From NCBI RefSeq assembly GCF_000002985.6, contig NC_003283.11, forward strand, positions 6,262,001-6,326,000: a DNA stretch of 64,000 bases, in the 5' to 3' direction. The position numbers and the translations under genes are program-made. Each line of letters begins with the position of its first letter. The first letter of the stretch is position 1. This document shows, piece after piece, positions 58,201-64,000 of this stretch. Below the pieces are notes generated by a model. It had not been told where the DNA came from and did no database searches. It was given only the letters and a program-made list of their open reading frames with translations. Origin of the DNA: Caenorhabditis elegans. Lineage: Eukaryota; Nematoda; Chromadorea; Rhabditida; Rhabditidae.

Positions 58201-61200
58201 AGAATTAAAAAAATTAAAAATTCCTTTAAAAAATGCATAGCTTCTTCTTCTCACCTACCTCGTCGTTTCCTCACTCTACTCGTTTCCAGTTCTAATTTTT
58301 TTGCGATTTGACAACACACAACAGCAGAAGACGTTAATGTTTTCTGCTTCTCTTCAACTACTTTCCCTCTCTCACTCGATCTGCCGCGATCAGTCGTTTT
58401 CCTCCTTCTTCGCCATTGTACATTTCTGCTTAAGCCCAAGATGCCAATGTCGGCGGCCATGACTCTAAGTTTTAACCTTATTCGAAATAGTTCAGTACAG
58501 TTGGAATTGTTTTCTGTAAATTCTTTCGTTCTGTTAAAGTTTGATTCTTATAGTACTCCCGTTCTTTATTCTTCCCATTTTCAGTTTTTTAGAAGTTCAT
58601 AATTCAATTTAAGTCTGATCTCTGATTAACTTCGCTCCTATTTCAAAGTTCACGTGACTTCATTTTTCAATAATATTCCTGATTGTACTCTTTTGTATGA
58701 TTTCAAAACATCACATCATACATATGGGTTCTCGATTTCTCCATTTGTAATCAAAACATCTCAACAATAAGAAGACGTTCGGCAGAAAATAGGACGATAA
58801 CAACAGTTCACAAATGAACAGATATTATTTACTCTTACTCTAACTATTCATTGATTTATTAAAGGTCAATCAAACTTTTTGATGTTTAATTATTTTTTGA
58901 GTTAGTTAAAGTTCAGTTTCAGCCAGAACCACATTTCGAAAAAAAATTTTACATTTGTATAATTCATTTCGAAGGGCGATCTGTTGCCAATTCACTTTTA
59001 GGATTCATTTTGTAAAAAAGAAATTTCACACAGGTTCTATAGTAAAGATTATGAGTAAATCTATAACATTCTTCATTTATATTTTTAAAAACAAAAATAT
59101 TTTAGTTAATTCCTATTTGTTTAGAACTAAATTTTATAGAACTCTTATTTTTATAGCTTCACTGCTTAAACTTTAATTGAATTAAAATTGATTAACAAAA
59201 AAAAGTATAACAGAGGTTTGAAAAAAAATTAACAAAATAAGGGAATTTGTTCTTCTAATTAAAAAATTACTTAATTTTTGAACAATTTAGAACGTAATTC
59301 CAAAATAGACATAAAGAAAGTTTTCTAGGAGAGTATGGACAACGAAAATAATTTTTGAAAGTGTCCTTTCTAGAAGAAAAAAAAACAAAATACCTCCCTG
59401 ACAATTATATAACTTCTTAATCTATGATTTGCTTACTTCAATAAAACCAGTTTCAATACCTCTACACAATTGTGTTTCGTGATATGAAAAAAATAACAGT
59501 GACAAAAGTTAGAGACGTGACTTTTATTCAATCAAGATTTCAGTTCAAGGGGTTCAAAAATACGTTTTTGTTTACAGTTTGTCTAGACTTTACGTAATCA
59601 CGAATTGTTGATTTATTCACTAAACGCAATTACTTTTTGGCATGAGCCATTTGACAAACTTTTTTTAAGTACAAATAATCAGAATGGTCAATTCGGAAAA
59701 TGCGTAGAAATGATGATTCACATCATTCTTAAATGTGTATGCTTACCGTAATGTGATGTGCTTTTGAAGAATTTCCACGTCATCAACTGTATTCCTTAAA
59801 AGTTGTTTTATTGGAAAAATGATTTAGAAAAGAGTTAGCCGATGATAGTATATTCTTTTTCAACACATTTGTGTCTGATCTGAAGGAAAGAAAAAATGGG
59901 AAAAATAGGAATTCCAATGTCACAAACTACAGGTACTCTTGTAGTGTGCGTTTTTGAAAACCTGTTTACCTGTGATCAGAACGAGTGATCAGCGGCAGGA
60001 AATGTAGCCATCAGTAGAAGGACTCGAACTTTCTTTTATCGAAAAAAAGAAGAAAATCAGATTATCAACTGAAAATGAATTTTGGTAACTTAAAGGGAAG
60101 ACTCGAAGATCGGCAGAACTTGCGCTACAAAATAATAACAAGTGTTAGTTGTGCAAAATAGAGGCTGAAACATGTGATGTTGATGATATGGGTAATATCA
60201 AAACAAAATAGTTCATATGCCTATATGTAACGGAAGTGAACATAAACAATTTGCAAGACTGGAATAACAGAAAATAATACTTCTTGGAAATTGATTTCTA
60301 ACTTTTTGTGTTTTCCCGGTAAATGTTGCACCTCCAAGGTTCCACTTTGACAAGTTATCTCGGTTGCCTTTTGATTTATCAATAAGCCTTACACTGGTCA
60401 AATATATTTTTTTTCTACATACGCATATTTTCTCTATTAGTAACTTTACTTGAAAGATAGTTTTCGTCATCTCGGTAGATTTCATTGTGTGCCAAAATTT
60501 CCAAGATATATTCTATCAAAGCTGAACAGCGGAAATGCAAACTTATGAAAAATTTAAATATTCAATCAGAAGTTTCGTGGTCAATATTTCACTTTTGTTT
60601 TTTCAAAGACACTCTTTTTTTCCTACAAAGTTTATGAAAAGTCAACAAATCTAATTTTTGTGAACACCCTTTTCATCAAGTTGTTCTTTGGCATAGGCGT
60701 TGACTTTCTCCCTACAGTTGAACATATTGGTGCTTCTTTAGTGTCACTTAAAAAAACAAAGTTAAAGGGTCAATCATTAAGATTCAAAAAAATACCTGAA
60801 TTGGGATTTGAACGTATATAGCATTGAATTTAATTACTATTAAATCTCTAATCTAGGTCACCTGTACCTTTATTTATTTGTTGAATATTCCTACTCTTCC
60901 TCGAACGTAATCATCTGTTCATCATCTATGCATGTCATCATCATGTTTTCCTCATTCTATATACTATCTGATCCATGTCACATCATTTTTGCCCAACTGA
61001 TTCCTCTATCTGTGTGTCCATTTGTGTCCACAAACTATAAAGTAAGGGAATATCTAGTATGTATCTTTCTGTGTTTTGTTACATGGGTAAGGGATGACTC
61101 TTCGTCCATCTGACCTGCAAGTCAAAGTCATTCCCCCTACACAAAAATGTCCTTCTGCGTCTCTTGATTACCGCTGCTTTCATCCATCTTCTCTTTGCCA

Positions 61201-61458
61201 TTTCAGAAAACATCGGAGACGTTTACCTTTCGTCTCATCTCTGTGTCTCGTGATCTCTCATTTGGTTCCCGCCCACCTGAAATGTATTTCTCGACGTCCT
61301 CGTCATCAAATTTACCAGCCTGGTACTATTTAAAAGGACCGAGATTCGGAGGCGAGAGCCCATTGCCGTTTTGCCAATTTTCTCCTCCGGTTAGGCAGAA
61401 CCAACATTTTACAAAATTAAAGTTAAAGCCAAGAAAAAATTATCGCTGCAAATTCAAG
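55236..61458. other. Long intergenic region
   Basis: About 6.2 kb. 58100-58170 carries the dispersed CTGCCTAC-type repeat. Minus-strand ORF 58251-58460 (basic, MAADIGILGLSRNVQWRR) ends at a GTAGGTGA donor-like site, but no matching downstream exon was found. 57326-57529 (minus) is another isolated ORF. 60900-61300 is CT-rich and promoter-like before the second esterase. No gene is supported. Confidence 0.45.
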
Positions 61459-61489
61459 ATGCCGCAATTACTACTTCCCATCAAAAAAG
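61459..61489 (+). other. Possible alternative first exon of esterase copy 2
   Basis: ATG at 61459 opens MPQLLLPIKK and ends at a GT donor (GGTTGG) in phase 1. Joined to an acceptor TTTCAG at 61615 it reads in frame through ARVRTSSNQSN into the main ATG at 61648. The same reading in copy 1 would stop at TGA within three codons. This exon lies in sequence absent from copy 1. It may be an untranslated leader instead. Confidence 0.35.
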
Positions 61490-61647
61490 GTTGGTTTTAG
61501 GTTTTCTAGGTTAAAAATAAACAAGTGATAAGATAGTGTAAAAGATAATCAATAACTATTATTACATTGTTCACTTTAATTTAATTGTGCTTATTTTTAA
61601 ATGTTTATGTTTCAGCCCGTGTTCGAACATCGAGCAACCAGAGCAAC

Positions 61648-64000
61648 ATGGGAACTTGCTTCTCAAACTTGAAGTCAGGAAAAAGTGAGAATGCAGTAAG
61701 TCTTTATTTTTCATTTTCGAAGTCAGCTTACTTGAAAAGCTATCTCATAAGAACCAATACTATAGTTACTGTTTCAGATCGTTCGAGTTCAACAAGGACT
61801 CCTTGAAGGTTTTCGCGTCAAGACCGCAAAAGGTGACCTCTGTGATGTGTTTCACGGAATCCCTTACGCAGAACCTCCAGTTGGAGAACTGAGATTCCAG
61901 GTGACCTATTTTTAATAACTATTTGGTCGTAGAATTTGACGTCAGCAATGTTTCTATCACACCTAGTGATAGGAATTTGCCGAATTCATTGAATTCATCT
62001 AGACAGATTTTCTAATCGAGTGGTCATTGGGAGTGACCTTCAACTGTCAAGTGCAGTTGCGTTCGGCCATCAGCCACACACGATTATATTCAATGGCATC
62101 ATAAGCTATATCAAACACCAACCAACTTTTTTTGCAGAAACCTCAGCCACCTAAAGCATGGGAAGGGATTCGAAAATGTAACAAATACCCGAATCGATCG
62201 ATTCACAAGGAAATGCCATGGGATAAAGCTTTACCAAGTGCAAATCAGAGTGAAGATTGTCTCTACTTGAATGTGTTTGCTCCAAAGATCAGAGAAGATA
62301 AGGTGAGTATTTTATTTATCAAATAAGTATCAACTTGATGATCTCTGAATTTAAAACAGTGACCAGGCTGACGTCAATCAAAGTTTAATGTCTTTTATTT
62401 CAGAAATACCCAGTCTTGTTCTACATTCATGGCGGCGGATATGTAATGGATTCTGCAGAAAGATATACTGCCAAGAACATCTGCAAACTACTTGTCTCGC
62501 GGGAAATCATTGTGGTGACCTTCCACTATCGTCTAGGCTTCCTCGGCTTCCTATCAACCGGAGATGACGTGTGTCCCGGAAACTATGGACTTTTTGACAT
62601 GCTTGAGGCAATGAGATGGGTCCATGCCAACATTTCCTCCTTTGGTGGTGATCCAGAAAATATCACACTTTCTGGACAATCAGCTGGTGCAGCTGCAGCA
62701 GATCTTCTCTCATTCTCCCCACTCACCAAAGGTCTTTTTAAAAGAAAAATTGTGATGGGTGGAAACTCATATTGCCACTGGGCAACGACCTCCAATCATG
62801 ATATCAGAGAATATTGCAAGAAGTGGGCGAAACGACTCGGCTGGAAACCCCAACTAAACTACGCGAACAAACGGGAAGAAAGTGTCGACATCTTCAATTT
62901 TTTCAATGGATTGCCCACTTCAAAGTGAGTAATTGAAAAAGGGAAACTTGTTTCCGGAAATCATATGGGTTTCAAGGTTTATTAGGGGTAAACATAGCTG
63001 AAGTTGGAATTTTTGGAAAACAATTCTGAAAGAACAAACAAATAATTTACCTCATTACATATTTTAATATTTCAGACTCGGTATGACAATGTTTTTCTCT
63101 AACACAATTTTCAAAGAGTGTCAGCTTCCACTTGCTCCAGTTATTGATGGAGAAATACTCCCACACGACTTGAAAGTTCTCCGAGAAACTCAAGAACATG
63201 TTCCATCACTTGTTGGTGGCGGAGAGTACGAAGCTCTTCTTTTCTGTAAGTTTTTGGTTTCAAAAACTTTACATCAAATCCCTTCCAAACAGTAATTGAA
63301 CAGGATTATTCTTCCAGGTGCAATTGGTTTGCTACGGGGTACAGAGAAAGAAATTAACAGCGCCATCGACGTTTTGTCGAGGAAAAACCGATTATCCAGA
63401 TCAAAAATCGAAGCGATGACCGAGAAGGTTTATGGTGATTCGCCAGCACTGAGAGCAGACTCGAAAGCCAGAAAAATGTTCTTTGTGCAGGTACCCCATT
63501 ACTAGTCTAGTTCGAAAAATTAATTAGAGTTGTTTCAGCTTATCTCCGACATTTTCGCCAACTATGGAAACTATCGGTTTATGAGAGACTGCCAACAGCG
63601 AGGTGTCGAATGCTATGGCTATTCATTTGACCATCAAAGTAAACAAATGTGGGGATGGCTACAGCACGTGGTTCCATTTACCGGTGGAACTCATACCTCT
63701 GAACTTTCTTACCTTTTCGACTGCAATTACATGTCCGCGCCACTTGGAATGAACAAAACCGACAAAGTGGTTAGTGGAATGACCGCCGATTACTTCACAA
63801 ACTTCGTCAAGTTTGGGTGAGTCACTTTTTTTTTAATGAAAACAAATTCGGAAAAAATTATCAGTTTTTTCTCATTTTTTGATATTCTAGAAAAATTCAG
63901 AAAATTGAATATTAAAAAATATAATTATTTCCAGAACACCAAACGGTCCGAATTCCCAATTACCAAAATGGGAACGGATTTCACCAGACGATGAGCACAT
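61648..64000 (+). CDS. Carboxylesterase (type B), intact in window; runs off right edge
   Basis: Exons 61648-61695, 61778-61900, 62138-62302, 62404-62924, 63076-63245, 63318-63490, 63539-63816 and 63935 to beyond 64000. Residues 1-16 are MGTCFSNLKSGKSENA: Gly2 and Cys4 fit N-myristoylation plus palmitoylation, suggesting a membrane-anchored cytoplasmic enzyme rather than the usual secreted one. Landmarks: PYAEPPVGELRFQ; SEDCLYLNVFAP; oxyanion HGGG at 121-124; GQSAG with catalytic Ser205; candidate acid in GGGEYEALL; His452 in THTSELSYLF. All match the carboxylesterase/cholinesterase fold, hydrolysing ester substrates that cannot be named here. About 93 percent similar by eye to copy 1, which it helps to interpret. 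Confidence 0.92.

Noticed and set aside
58251-58460. Minus-strand basic ORF ending at a donor-like GTAGGTGA
   Set aside because: No downstream exon continues it with a proper acceptor, and the opposite strand is CT-rich promoter-like sequence.

Overview
The window is nuclear DNA from a Caenorhabditis nematode, almost certainly C. elegans and probably chromosome V. The evidence is AT-rich sequence, many introns near 47 nt ending in TTTTCAG, and worm-specific families: a WAGO Argonaute, a SPE-42-like sperm protein, a serpentine receptor and a DUF1248 protein. No database was searched. Gene models come from reading frames, splice signals and phase bookkeeping done by eye.

Layout. 1-5191 (minus): 5' two-thirds of mrck-1, a Cdc42-binding kinase. 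9121-12847 (plus): a membrane protein with two VWA-type domains. 14898-16007 (plus): a DUF1248/GNAT-like protein. 17062-18146 (plus): a secreted class 2 lipase. 18393-19136 (minus): a four-span membrane protein, divergent from 19422-22788 (plus), a DC-STAMP/RING protein of the SPE-42/SPE-49 type. 23107-24434 (minus): a serpentine receptor. 26957-27491 (plus): a small eight-cysteine secreted peptide. 29561-30520 (minus): a GPI-anchored Ly6-like protein. 33382-38015: a recent tandem triplication rich in heat-shock elements and a CCCGCC minisatellite, probably Helitron-derived. 41799-45935 (plus): a WAGO Argonaute, probably sago-1. 46811-50001 (minus): a large protein ending in a C4HC3 zinc finger. 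52176-54533 (plus): a broken carboxylesterase copy. 61648 to the window end (plus): an intact carboxylesterase paralogue.

The most unusual region is 41.8-64 kb. The esterase was duplicated; one copy lost its oxyanion-hole exon start, gained a frameshift, and carries at its 3' end about 110 bp resembling an exon of the nearby Argonaute. A further stray copy of esterase 5' flank lies downstream. Two other genes show splice or frame anomalies: a GA instead of GT donor in the VWA gene, and a one-base frame slip or atypical 86-nt intron in the zinc-finger gene.

The genes do not form one pathway; this is ordinary worm gene mixing. Several intergenic stretches hold foldback or terminal-inverted-repeat elements, one with a tRNA-like pol III promoter inside.
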